A stretch of DNA of 64,000 nucleotides from Streptomyces sp. ISL-10 (GTDB lineage Bacteria; Actinomycetota; Actinomycetes; Streptomycetales; Streptomycetaceae): NCBI RefSeq assembly GCF_018614575.1, contig NZ_JAGGOJ010000010.1, positions 248,001 to 312,000 on the forward strand, written 5' to 3'. Made by a program: the position numbers and the translations under genes. Numbering within the stretch: position 1 is the first letter of the stretch; each line of letters starts with the position of its first letter. A model generated the notes under the pieces. The model saw only the letters and a program-made list of their open reading frames with translations. It did not search any database and was not told the DNA's origin. Below, piece after piece: positions 1 through 9,068 of the stretch.

Positions 1-2691
1 GTCGACGAGGCGCAGTGCGACGAAGGCCAGCATGGGCTTGGTGATGCAGGTGACACGCTGCCGGGTCGCGGCTGTGCAGGCGGCGGCCGTGTCGGTGTCG
101 GCGACCCCGTGGTACGTGAACTGAAGGGTGCCGTCCAGGAGGACGGCGGCTCCGGCTCCGGGGACGCCATGGCCGCGCCCCGATTCGCGCAGCGTCTCCG
201 CGACGGCGCGCAGCCGCCCCGCGGCGCCGGTGGCGGCCCGGGGGTCGGGCGCCTGCGCGCGCTTGCGGCCCAGAAGTGCGGCCTGGTCGGCGAGGGTGCG
301 GTGTTCGTAGATCTCGGAGACGCGTACGGACCGGCCCGCGGTGTCCGAGAGGCGGGCGGCCAGCAGGTTGGCCAGCAGGGAGTGCCCGCCCACGGAGAAG
401 AAGTCCAGGTCACGGGAGATGTGTGCCAGGCCGAGGAGTTCGGACCAGACGCGTGCGACCGCGATCTCGTCGGGGTCGTCGCCCGTGAACGCCGCCGCGG
501 CGTCCAGTCCCCAGTCGATGTCCCGGGCGGCCAGCGCCTTGCGGTCGACCTTGCCGTTGGGCAGCCGGGGCAGCCGGTCCTCGGCGATGATCTTGGCGGG
601 CTGCATGTAGTGCGGCAGCTTGGCCCGCAGGTGGCCGCTCATGGTCTCCACGGCGACGGTGCCGCCGTCCAGGCCGACGTAGCACACCAGCCGGGTGTCG
701 CCGCCGGTGCGTACCGCCAGGGCGGCGACGTCGCGGAGGCCGACGATCTCCCGCAGGACGGACTCGATCTCGCCGAGTTCGATCCGGAAGCCGCGCACCT
801 TCACCTGGTTGTCCTTGCGGCCCAGGAAGCGCAGTTCGCCGTCCTCGGTCCAGCGGGCCAGGTCGCCGGTGCGGTAGAGCCGGCCCCCGGGCACCGCGAG
901 GTGGGCCGGAGCGGGTACGAACGCGGCTGCGGTGCGCTCGGCGTCGTTGATGTATCCTCCCGCGACGCCGTCGCCGCCCAGGTGGAGTTCGCCGGCCGCA
1001 CCGTGCGGCACCAGCCGTCCCTGGGCGTCCAGCAGGTACGCGACCGTGTTGTGGATCGGTACGCCGATGGTGGGGGCAGCGGCCGTGGGGCCGGTGAAGC
1101 ACTTCCAGGTGGAGTACGTGGTGTCCTCGGAGGGCCCGTAGAGGTTGTAGAGCCGGTCGATGCCCGTGCTCTCGAAGGCGGCGTTGACGAGCTCCTTGGA
1201 CAGCGGCTCACCCGCCACGTTCAGGACGCGGGTCGAGGCGGGCACCGCTGCGCGCTGGAGCAGGACGTTCAGCGCGCTGGGCACGGTGTTGACGAGGGTC
1301 GGCCGCAGCCCGTCGTCCTCGGTGAGTGCGAGGACGTTGTCCACGACGACGACGCAGCCGCCCCGGGTGAGCGGTGCCCACAGTTCGTACACCGACAGGT
1401 CGAAGTTGAGCGAGGTGGAGAACAGCACCCGCGCCAGCTCCTCGGGGCCGTACCTGTCCTCGGCCCAGGCGAGGAGGGCGACCACGTTGCGGTGGCTGAT
1501 GACCACGCCCTTGGGCAGGCCGGTCGATCCGGAGGTGTAGATGAGGTGTGTGGTGGCACCCGGGTCGACGGTGAGGTCCAGGGGGCGGCCGTCCTCGGCG
1601 GCTGCCTTCTCCCACAGTTCCGTCCAGGGCAGCGCCACCACTCCCCCGCCGTCGAGCCAGCCGGGGGCGTCGCCGCCGTCGTGGACGACGGCAGCCATGT
1701 CGGCCGTCGCCGCGATGGCGCTCAGCCGGTCCGCGGGATAGGCCGGGTCGAGCGGGACATACGCGCAGCCCGCCTTGTGGACGGCGAGCAGAAGGGCGAC
1801 GCTGCGATGCGTGCGGGCCACGGACAGACCGACGCGGGAGCCGGGGCGGATCCCGCCGGCGGCGAGCGCACGCGCCAATCGGTTGGCCTGCTCGTCCAGT
1901 TGACGGTACGTGAGCCGGGTGTCCTGCCACTCGACGGCGGGCGCGTCCGGGGTGCGGGCGGCCTGTGCCTCGACGAGGGCGTGCAGCGGGGTGTCGGAGG
2001 CGTACGGGCGAGCGGTGTCGTTGAGCCCGGACAGCAGGTGGCGGGTCTCCGGCTCGGAGAGCAGGTTCAGTTCGCCCACGGGCGCCTCGGGGCGGTGGGC
2101 GGCGTCGCGCAGCAGGGTGTCGAGGTTGGCGGCCATCCGGGCGATGAGTTCGCCGGTGAAGAGCCCGGTGTCGTAGTGCAGCGTTAACCGCGGTGCTGCG
2201 GAGGCCGGTTCGGCCACCAGGACCAGGGCGAATCCGTCGGGGACCGCGGCGGTGGTGCCGTCGTGTTCGACGTAGGCCGCGCGCAGGCCGGTGCCGAGGT
2301 CCGCGGGGACGCCGGGTGAGGCGCTCCGGGCCGCTTCGCGGTAGCGGGTGCCGAGGACGGATGCCAGTGCCGGGAACGTCAAGCACTCAGGGGCACATGA
2401 ACGGACGGCGACGGGCCGGCCGACAGGAGCGCCCTCCGTGCCGCCCGCCCGGGCCGACACGATGTCGTCCTGGCCGCTGTAGCGGTGCAGGAGCACCGTG
2501 AACGCGGCGTGGCAGAGGTCCGATGCGCCGGACCGCGCCGGCGCGAGGCCGGCGCAGGACCAGGAGTGCGTACCCGTGCCCGCCGCTTCCGCGGAACCGC
2601 TGCCGGCGTCCCTGACGGGCAGCTGGAGGGCCGGCGCCGCACCCGCCGGCACGCCGGCGGATGGGACGGCGGAAATGTCGCCCACTGTCAT
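1..2691 (-). CDS. Nonribosomal peptide synthetase, partial (C-like / A / T / beta-lactamase-like)
   Basis: The frame is open from an ATG at 2691, preceded by a GAGGGG ribosome site, to the window edge: 897 codons with no stop, so the C-terminus is missing. Residues about 50-235 resemble the C-terminal half of a condensation domain, with no HHxxxDG, so it is probably a degenerate initiation region. The adenylation domain (about 235-735) has A3 IYTSGSTGLPKG near residue 382, A5 NLYGPSE near 513, A7 YRTGDLARW, A8 and A10 LPNGKVDRKAL. My hand-read specificity code is close to DLYNNALTYK, similar to codes I remember for alanine; this is tentative. The carrier domain has GGHSLL with Ser near 770. 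From about residue 840 the protein resembles class C beta-lactamase/PBP-like hydrolases; the SxxK position reads C-I-T-K (Cys882, Lys885). It presumably activates one amino acid and releases or transfers it with the terminal hydrolase-like domain. The MFS exporter gene lies just upstream on the same strand. Confidence 0.93.
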   Translation of the reverse strand, partial: MTVGDISAVPSAGVPAGAAPALQLPVRDAGSGSAEAAGTGTHSWSCAGLAPARSGASDLCHAAFTVLLHRYSGQDDIVSARAGGTEGAPVGRPVAVRSCAPECLTFPALASVLGTRYREAARSASPGVPADLGTGLRAAYVEHDGTTAAVPDGFALVLVAEPASAAPRLTLHYDTGLFTGELIARMAANLDTLLRDAAHRPEAPVGELNLLSEPETRHLLSGLNDTARPYASDTPLHALVEAQAARTPDAPAVEWQDTRLTYRQLDEQANRLARALAAGGIRPGSRVGLSVARTHRSVALLLAVHKAGCAYVPLDPAYPADRLSAIAATADMAAVVHDGGDAPGWLDGGGVVALPWTELWEKAAAEDGRPLDLTVDPGATTHLIYTSGSTGLPKGVVISHRNVVALLAWAEDRYGPEELARVLFSTSLNFDLSVYELWAPLTRGGCVVVVDNVLALTEDDGLRPTLVNTVPSALNVLLQRAAVPASTRVLNVAGEPLSKELVNAAFESTGIDRLYNLYGPSEDTTYSTWKCFTGPTAAAPTIGVPIHNTVAYLLDAQGRLVPHGAAGELHLGGDGVAGGYINDAERTAAAFVPAPAHLAVPGGRLYRTGDLARWTEDGELRFLGRKDNQVKVRGFRIELGEIESVLREIVGLRDVAALAVRTGGDTRLVCYVGLDGGTVAVETMSGHLRAKLPHYMQPAKIIAEDRLPRLPNGKVDRKALAARDIDWGLDAAAAFTGDDPDEIAVARVWSELLGLAHISRDLDFFSVGGHSLLANLLAARLSDTAGRSVRVSEIYEHRTLADQAALLGRKRAQAPDPRAATGAAGRLRAVAETLRESGRGHGVPGAGAAVLLDGTLQFTYHGVADTDTAAACTAATRQRVTCITKPMLAFVALRLVD

Positions 2692-2976
2692 GATTCCCCT
2701 CGTCGGATTTTCTGCGCTTGTCGTGCCGGGTGCGCAGCATCCGTGTGCGCGCACGCGTGCCGAATTCTTTTCCGGCAGAAGTGCTTTTCGATCCCCGCCA
2801 CAGTTCCGCATGGCCGCAGCGGGATCCATTCATTTTTTCCGTACCACGCGCGGGCCGCATTAAGGGCCACGCGGGGAATTACGTCAGCCGAATGATGAGT
2901 CTGAAAAAGAGAGGCGCCGCATTTCCCCCTGACGCGGCAGGACCAGGCACTGAGTCGGCGGGGACCGCCCGCCCCT

Positions 2977-4278
2977 TCACACCGCGACGGGGTCGGGCGC
3001 CGGCTTACCGCTGCGCCGGGCCCAGTTCACGACGAACGGCATGGCGGCACCGACCAGGGCGAAGCCGACAGCCATGACCATCCAGCCGGCGGTGCCGTGC
3101 TCAATGGCGAGCCAGGTCAGCAGGGCGGGAGCGATCATCTTGCCCATGTCGGAGCCCATCGCGTACGTGCCCTGGTACTGGCCCTGCGCGTGTTCGGGCG
3201 CCAGCCCGAACGACATGCCCCAACTGCCCGCGGACTGCCGGATCTCGCCGAGGACGTGGGCCAGGGCACCGACGAGGAGCAGGACGCAGGCGAGCCCCGC
3301 GGAGGCGCCGCCGGTGAGGGCGAAGACCACGCAGGCGACCGCGAGACACCACGATCCCGCCCGGGACGCCTTCGCTGCCGCCGCCGGCTCGTCGGTGCCG
3401 CGTGCCGCTCTGACCTGCAACAGAACCACGGCGACGGTGTTGGTGAGCAGGATGACGGCGATCATCCAGCGCGGTGCGCCGGTGCGGTGCAGGATCCACA
3501 GCGGCAGGACGACGTCGAGGAGCAGGTTGTGCATGGACAGCAGCCCGTCCAGCACGACGAAGGTCAGGTAGGGCCGGTCCCGCAGCACGACCAGCGCCGG
3601 GCCGGGCCGGGCCGGCTGGGGTGCGACGGCGGGGAGCAGCAGCGTGAGCAGGCCGGTGACCAGATACGTGGAGGCGTTGAAGACGACGGCCAGCTTGTAC
3701 GCCCAGACCGAGTCGAAGGCCAGCAGCATGCCGGCGAGCGCGGCGCCGACGGACACGCTGATGTTGCTCGTGGCCCGGAGGTAGGCGCGGACGGAAACGC
3801 GGTCCTCGGGCGGGATCAGGCCGGCGACCATGGCCATCCGCGCACTGCGGCTCGCGCTGTAGGCGACGGCCTGTACACACACCACGAGCACGTACATGCC
3901 GAAGCCCTGCACGGCGAGGAGCGCTGCCGTCAGGGGCCCGAGGGCGATGAAGGACCAGATCTGGACGGCCCTCGGACCGATCCGGTCGGCGAGGTGGCCC
4001 GTGGGGGTGCTCACCGCGAGGGCGACACCGGCGGCCACGCCGACCCCGATGCCGAACTGGCCGGGCGACAGGTGCAGGACGGTGGTGGCGTAGATGGCGT
4101 TGAGCGCCATCCACAGGCCCTGCCCCATGGTGTGCACCAGCGTGATGCCGGTGAGGGTGCGCGCCGGTCCGCGCGCCGGAAGTAAGCGGCTCAGCATGGT
4201 CCGCCCGTACCGCGGTCCGGGCTGCCGGACGTCCGACCAGGAGCCCGGCGATGTCGCCGGCCTCCTGCTTTTGTGCAC
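2977..4278 (-). CDS. MFS transporter
   Basis: This is a 433-residue polytopic membrane protein of the major facilitator superfamily. About twelve hydrophobic segments are visible, and the loop after TM2 (GHLADRIGPRAVQIW) is the classic MFS motif A region. The GTG start at 4278 is supported by an AGGGA ribosome site about 8 bases upstream; an internal ATG at 4197 is the alternative and would remove a 27-residue polar N-terminus. It is transcribed toward the NRPS gene with a 285 bp gap, so it probably exports that product or gives self-resistance; this is inferred from position only. The 900 bp upstream holds a palindrome at 4450-4465 that may be an operator. Confidence 0.88.
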   Translation of the reverse strand: MHKSRRPATSPGSWSDVRQPGPRYGRTMLSRLLPARGPARTLTGITLVHTMGQGLWMALNAIYATTVLHLSPGQFGIGVGVAAGVALAVSTPTGHLADRIGPRAVQIWSFIALGPLTAALLAVQGFGMYVLVVCVQAVAYSASRSARMAMVAGLIPPEDRVSVRAYLRATSNISVSVGAALAGMLLAFDSVWAYKLAVVFNASTYLVTGLLTLLLPAVAPQPARPGPALVVLRDRPYLTFVVLDGLLSMHNLLLDVVLPLWILHRTGAPRWMIAVILLTNTVAVVLLQVRAARGTDEPAAAAKASRAGSWCLAVACVVFALTGGASAGLACVLLLVGALAHVLGEIRQSAGSWGMSFGLAPEHAQGQYQGTYAMGSDMGKMIAPALLTWLAIEHGTAGWMVMAVGFALVGAAMPFVVNWARRSGKPAPDPVAV

Positions 4279-5180
4279 GTCAGGATCCCTGACACGTACG
4301 CCCCCACCTCTCGTTCAGCACCATTGCCAACGACAAGATTCGGGAAATTCCCCCGTAATCCGGAGCCAAGATCGTCGGCCCCGCCGGGGTCTATCGAATC
4401 CGGGCACACGCCATCGTGTCCAGGAAAGCAGTCTGTGATGCCCGTCACAGTGAATCGATATTCACTCGGCGGCACATTATTGAGAAAGCAATGACGGGGA
4501 TTGTCGCTGTTACCCCATCTACCGGCGGGTACATCCCTGACGGCACCGGCTCCCTGGCCGCCGCGGCGTGTTGGCGCCCCCACGGGCCTGATCCGGGCGA
4601 GGCCCGCAGCGGCCTCGGCGAGCGGCGCGGCACCGTGCGCAGCGGCACTGGGCGCGACCGGCCCCCCAGGTGACCGCGCCTCAGGTCGCGGCCCATCTCA
4701 CCACCCCGAACCCGCCGACCAGGGGGTCCTGCCGTGGCGCGAGGCGAGCGCGGCGTGATGGTCCATGTCAGCACGCCGGTCGGGCAGTTCTCCTCCCCGC
4801 GTGCCGCTGACGGCTACCGGGCGCACGACGGCCGGGCGGTGATGCGCGGCGTCCACGACGGCCGCCATCCAACTGGCCGTCGGCCTCGATCCGGAGGACG
4901 TACGGGCCTGCCGAGCCTGGCCGGGGGCGTGGCCGCTGCACCTCCCTCGGAGAAGGACCTGCGCATCGTGAGGAAGCGGACGGCCGTTCTCAACGACCGC
5001 ATCGCGCCCAGGCCGAGGCCCGCGACCGGCTGAAGGCGGGGCTGCCGCCGTACGACGGCGACCGGACGCGGTCAAGGGGCCCCGCGTCATCGGCTGCTCC
5101 GGCGACGTACCGCTCGGCAGGGCGACGCCGAGTCCCCGCACCGCGCAGCTGATGTCAAACCCCTCCGCTAGCTTGACGCC
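4279..5180. other. Intergenic region without a supported gene
   Basis: About 900 bp. The left third is AT-rich for this genome and probably carries the MFS promoter. From about 4700 to 5160 there are short stretches with protein-like composition in more than one frame (for example IQLAVGLDPEDVRAC near 4870 and LRIVRKRTAVLNDRI near 4960), joined only by frame changes. That suggests a decayed gene, but I could not identify the family. Confidence 0.45.
4450..4465. promoter_or_regulatory. Palindrome GTGAAT-N4-ATTCAC upstream of the MFS gene
   Basis: Perfect 6-bp inverted repeats are separated by CGAT in an unusually AT-rich patch, about 170 bp upstream of the exporter start. The size and placement fit a dimeric repressor site. 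No regulator gene lies next to it in the window, so the partner is unknown. Confidence 0.4.
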
Positions 5181-5891
5181 ATGACGGATTTCATACTGGT
5201 GGCAGGTACGTGGCTCGGATCGTGGGCGTGGGACGAGGTGGTGCCGGGGCTGCGTGCGGCAGGGCACGGCGTCCACCCGTTGACTCTGTCCGGCCTCGCG
5301 GAGAAGCGTGGCCTCCCGGCCGGGCAGTCGACGCATGTCCACGACATCGTCGACGAGGTCGAGCGTCTCGATCTGCGTGACGTCGTCCTGGTCGGGCACA
5401 GTTACTCGGGCATCCCGGTCGGCCAGGCCGCCGCTCTGATCGGCGACCGGCTGGCCCGCGTGGTCTTCGTCGACTCCAACGTGCCGGCGAACGGCGAGTC
5501 GTTCGTGTCCGCCTGGCCGGACGGCCGGGCCATGGTGGAGGCGTCGATCGCCGAGAACGGGGGCTTCTGGGCCCCACTGATCGAGGCCGACTTCGCCGGC
5601 CAGGGACTCACCGCCGAGCAGATCGCCCGGATCCTGAGCGGCTCGACGCCACATCCGGGCGCCACGCTCACCGAGCCGGCCGTACTGGCCCGGCCGCTGG
5701 GGGAGCTGCCTGCGACGTACGTCAAGTGCCTGCTGGACTGGGCCGTGCCGAGTGACGACGTGGTGGAGCTGCTCAAGGGCGAGCATTGGCAGCTGGTCGA
5801 GATGGACACCGGCCACTGGCCCATGTTCTCCCAGCCACGGGACTTGGTGCGCGTCCTCCTCGATGCGGCGGGGCAACGCCCGCAGCAATAG
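5181..5891 (+). CDS. Alpha/beta hydrolase
   Basis: A 236-residue cytoplasmic hydrolase of the alpha/beta fold. The nucleophile elbow is GHSYSG (Ser near residue 78), an early FILVAGTWLGSWAWDEV strand and oxyanion loop is typical of the small esterase/salicylate-esterase-like group, and the catalytic His lies in TGHWPMFS near the C-terminus. The length is normal for the family. The ATG at 5181 has no strong ribosome site, but homology begins immediately after it. Substrate unknown; it is separated from the downstream phospholipase by more than 400 bp and is probably monocistronic. Confidence 0.88.
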   Translation: MTDFILVAGTWLGSWAWDEVVPGLRAAGHGVHPLTLSGLAEKRGLPAGQSTHVHDIVDEVERLDLRDVVLVGHSYSGIPVGQAAALIGDRLARVVFVDSNVPANGESFVSAWPDGRAMVEASIAENGGFWAPLIEADFAGQGLTAEQIARILSGSTPHPGATLTEPAVLARPLGELPATYVKCLLDWAVPSDDVVELLKGEHWQLVEMDTGHWPMFSQPRDLVRVLLDAAGQRPQQ

Positions 5892-6202
5892 GCGCCGTCG
5901 GCGCGGCGCGACCGGTCCGGGACCGGCCGTCGTCCCCCGCGGCGGGCTGGCCGGTCAGGGAGCGGCCCGGGTGTCGGAGCGACGGCCCCCCAGGAGCGGG
6001 GCCGCGCGGAGCAGGACGCGCAGCACCTCGGCGGCCGCGCGAACCCCGGGCCGGAGCGGCCCGCACCGGGCTCAAGAGTCCATGCGGCCCCGTGAAAAGT
6101 CCATGCCCTCCCCGCCCCGCCTCTCGCATTCTTGGTCTGTCCATGCCCCAACTCGTCGACAAATGCGCCGAGTCGACGGCTCGGCGCTCCTCGTCAAGCC
6201 CC

Positions 6203-6224
6203 GTACAGCCACAGTTCACCGGAA
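6203..6224 (+). promoter_or_regulatory. PHO-box-like direct repeat
   Basis: Two adjacent 11-base units, GTACAGCCACA and GTTCACCGGAA, resemble the GTTCACC-type direct repeats bound by PhoP in Streptomyces. They lie about 85 bp before the phospholipase C start, inside a 418 bp intergenic region (5892-6309) with no gene. The fit is partial: only the second unit matches well. Confidence 0.35.
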
Positions 6225-6309
6225 CAGCAGCCTCGGCCTCTTCCCTTCCCCTCGCCGCTCTTGGAGGATTCCGGTCGCTTCTGTTTCCCAACCCCCCAAG
6301 AGGCCACAC

Positions 6310-8367
6310 ATGCCTGACATCAACCGGCGCCGTTTCCTCCAGATCGCGGGCGCGACGGCGGGCTTCGCCGCGCTGTCGAGCAGCATCGAGCGCGCCGCGG
6401 CCATCCCCGCGGCCCGCCGCACCGGCACCATCCAGGACGTCGAGCACATCGTGGTGCTGATGCAGGAGAACCGTTCGTTCGACCACTACTTCGGCGCGCT
6501 CAAGGGCGTACGGGGCTTCGGCGATCCGCGTCCGGTAACGCTCCCCAGCGGCAAGTCGGTCTGGCACCAGGCGGACGGCAAGAAGGAGACGCTCCCCTTC
6601 CATCCCACGGCCGACGATCTCGGGATGCAGTTCCTCCAGGGGCTCAATCACGACTGGGCGGGTGGTCACAAAGCTTTCAACAACGGCAGGTACGACCAGT
6701 GGGTGCCCGCCAAGACCCCGACGACGATGGCCTACCTCAACCGGGACGACATCCCCTTCCACTACGCGCTCGCCGACAAGTTCACCGTGTGCGACGCCTA
6801 CCACTGCTCGTTCATCGGGGCCACCGACCCCAACCGGTACTACATGTGGACGGGCCACACCGGCAACGACGGCACCGGCGGCGGCCCCGTGCTGGGCAAC
6901 GAGGAGGCCGGGTACGGCTGGACGACCTATCCCGAGCGGCTGGAGCAGGCGGGAATCTCCTGGAGGATCTATCAGGACACGGGCGACGGCCTGGACGCCG
7001 CCGGTCACTGGGGCTGGATCAGTGACGCCTACCGCGGGAACTACGGCGACAACTCGCTTTTGTACTTCAACCGGTACCGCAACGCCCGGCCCGGCGACCC
7101 GCTCCACGACAAGGCCCGCACCGGCACCGACGTCAAGAACGGCGACGGGTACTTCGACGGCCTGCGGGCCGACGTGCGGGCGGGCACGCTCCCCCGCATC
7201 TCCTGGATCGCCGCCCCCGAAGCCTTCACCGAGCACTCCAACTTTCCCTCGAACTACGGTGCCTGGTACATCGCGGGCGTCCTGGACGCGCTGACGTCGA
7301 ACCCGGCGGTGTGGAGCAGGACCGCCCTGTTCATCACCTACGACGAGAACGACGGCTTCTTCGACCACATCGTGCCCCCGTACCCGCCTGCCTCCGCCGC
7401 GCAGGGCAAGTCCACCGTGGACACCTCCACCGAGTTCTACGAGGGCGGCAGCTCCTACGCTGCGGGCAACTACGGCCTCGGTCCGCGTGTGCCGATGCTC
7501 GTCGTCTCCCCGTGGAGCACCGGCGGCTATGTGTGCTCCGAGGTCTTCGACCACACCTCGATCATCCGCTTCATGGAGCGCCGCTTCGGCGTGAGCGAGC
7601 CCAACATCTCCCCCTGGCGCCGCGCGATCTGCGGGGACCTCACCTCCGCCTTCGACTTCGGCACCGAGGACACCGCTCCCGTGACCCTGCCCGACACAGC
7701 GGCGTACGAGCCGCCGGACCACGAGCGCCACCCCGACTACCGTCCCACGCCGCCCGCCGTGGGCAGCCTGCCGGCGCAAGAGCCCGGTGCGCGACCCACC
7801 CGGGCACTGCCCTACGCGCCCTACGTCGACGCTGCCGTCAACACGGCCGACGGCCGCATCGCCCTCGCCTTCGGTCCGGGGGCCGCGGCCGGAGCGCAGT
7901 TCTACGTCACGTCGGCGAACCGCACCGATGCGCCATGGACGTACACGGCCGAGGCGGGCAGGGAAGTCTCCGACACCTGGAACTCCGCCTACTCCAAGGG
8001 CACGCACCACCTCACCGTGCACGGCCCGAACGGCTTCCTGCGCGTTTTCAGGAGCCCGGGGAAGACCGTGACACCCGAGGTGAGGGCCCGCCACAACGCG
8101 GCGACGGGGAACCTGGATCTCACGCTGACCAACTCGGGCACCGCTGCCGCGAACGTCACGATCCGCAACACCTACGGCGGCGCGTCCCGGACGCTCGCGC
8201 TGCCCGCCGGGGGAAGGGTGACGCACACGGTGGATCTGAGTGGCACCGGGCGCTGGTACGACGTGTCGGTGGTGTCCGACACGAACACCGTGTTCCTGCG
8301 CCGTTTCGCCGGTCATGTGGAGACCGGCGCCCCGGGGGTGAGCGACCCGGCGATCCGCACGGCCTGA
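6310..8367 (+). CDS. Non-haemolytic-type phospholipase C, Tat-exported
   Basis: 685 residues. The N-terminus carries a twin-arginine signal (INRRRFLQIAGATAGFAAL), so it is exported folded. It belongs to the phosphoesterase family of bacterial phosphocholine-specific phospholipases C and acid phosphatases: the domain starts with HIVVLMQENRSFDHYFG, followed by HDWAGGHKAF and TYDENDGFFDHI, which carry the metal-binding residues. Two small C-terminal domains (from about residue 500) match the DUF756 beta-sandwich repeats of PlcN-type enzymes. The ATG at 6310 follows an AAGAGG ribosome site; the open frame extends further upstream, but that part has no homology. It likely hydrolyses phospholipids outside the cell to supply phosphate, consistent with the possible PHO box upstream. 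Confidence 0.92.
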   Translation: MPDINRRRFLQIAGATAGFAALSSSIERAAAIPAARRTGTIQDVEHIVVLMQENRSFDHYFGALKGVRGFGDPRPVTLPSGKSVWHQADGKKETLPFHPTADDLGMQFLQGLNHDWAGGHKAFNNGRYDQWVPAKTPTTMAYLNRDDIPFHYALADKFTVCDAYHCSFIGATDPNRYYMWTGHTGNDGTGGGPVLGNEEAGYGWTTYPERLEQAGISWRIYQDTGDGLDAAGHWGWISDAYRGNYGDNSLLYFNRYRNARPGDPLHDKARTGTDVKNGDGYFDGLRADVRAGTLPRISWIAAPEAFTEHSNFPSNYGAWYIAGVLDALTSNPAVWSRTALFITYDENDGFFDHIVPPYPPASAAQGKSTVDTSTEFYEGGSSYAAGNYGLGPRVPMLVVSPWSTGGYVCSEVFDHTSIIRFMERRFGVSEPNISPWRRAICGDLTSAFDFGTEDTAPVTLPDTAAYEPPDHERHPDYRPTPPAVGSLPAQEPGARPTRALPYAPYVDAAVNTADGRIALAFGPGAAAGAQFYVTSANRTDAPWTYTAEAGREVSDTWNSAYSKGTHHLTVHGPNGFLRVFRSPGKTVTPEVRARHNAATGNLDLTLTNSGTAAANVTIRNTYGGASRTLALPAGGRVTHTVDLSGTGRWYDVSVVSDTNTVFLRRFAGHVETGAPGVSDPAIRTA

Positions 8368-8447
8368 CCCGTGCCGGCATCCGGGCGGTCGCCGACGCGG
8401 CCGCCCGGATGCCCCTGCGGCGCATGGAGGGCCGTTACGCTCTTCAC

Positions 8448-8912
8448 GTGTACACGACGCGGATCTCCCGTCATGTGAGGGCCCCTCGCTCCGCCGTCTA
8501 CCGGGCGCTGCTCGATGCGACCGCGATCGCACGGTGGCGGGTGCCGGCCGGAATGAGCAGCCATGTGCACGAGTTCGACGCCCGCGAGGGCGGCTCGTTC
8601 CGCATCTCGCTCACGTACGAGGCGCCGGACGCCGTCGGCAAGTCCGGTGCGTGTAGAGACACGTACCACGGCCGCTTCGTGAGGCTGGTGGAGGACGAGC
8701 AGGTGGTCGAAGTGTTCGCGTTCGAGACGGCGGATCCGGCGCTCGGGGGTGAGATGACGATGACGACGACGCTCACCGAGGCGGACGGCGGCACCGAAGT
8801 CCTCGTGGTGCACGAGGGAATCCCGGACAGTGTGCCCGCAGCCGACAACGAGACGGGCACGCGGATGGCGCTCGACAACCTGGCCCGGCTCGTCGAGGCC
8901 GGCCCCGCGTGA
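8448..8912 (+). CDS. SRPBCC / AHSA1-like domain protein
   Basis: A roughly 154-residue single-domain START-like (SRPBCC, AHSA1) protein beginning YTTRISRHVRAPRSAVYRALLD and ending with the characteristic amphipathic C-terminal helix. It is probably a small-molecule binding or stress protein; no ligand can be assigned. I chose the GTG at 8448 because family members start at this residue and because TACGCT, a -10-like hexamer, ends 6 bases before it, suggesting leaderless transcription. An ATG at 8409 would add 13 residues without improving the match. Confidence 0.82.
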   Translation: MYTTRISRHVRAPRSAVYRALLDATAIARWRVPAGMSSHVHEFDAREGGSFRISLTYEAPDAVGKSGACRDTYHGRFVRLVEDEQVVEVFAFETADPALGGEMTMTTTLTEADGGTEVLVVHEGIPDSVPAADNETGTRMALDNLARLVEAGPA

Positions 8913-9068
8913 GCTGTCGGCCGTACGGCGGCGGGCGAGGGCGAAGTCGTCGGCCCTGCCCGCCCTCATGATCCCCGACGGCGGTCCTGCCGTCGGGCCG
9001 CAGCACCGTCCCGTACCCCTCTCAGTAGCCGGCATACAGGGAGGCGGCCGCCGGGAGAACGCCGGCCG

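Noticed and set aside
109..2187. A 692-codon open frame on the plus strand
   Set aside because: It is antisense to the NRPS gene; its Gly/Val/Gln-rich translation has no family features, while the minus strand shows all adenylation motifs.
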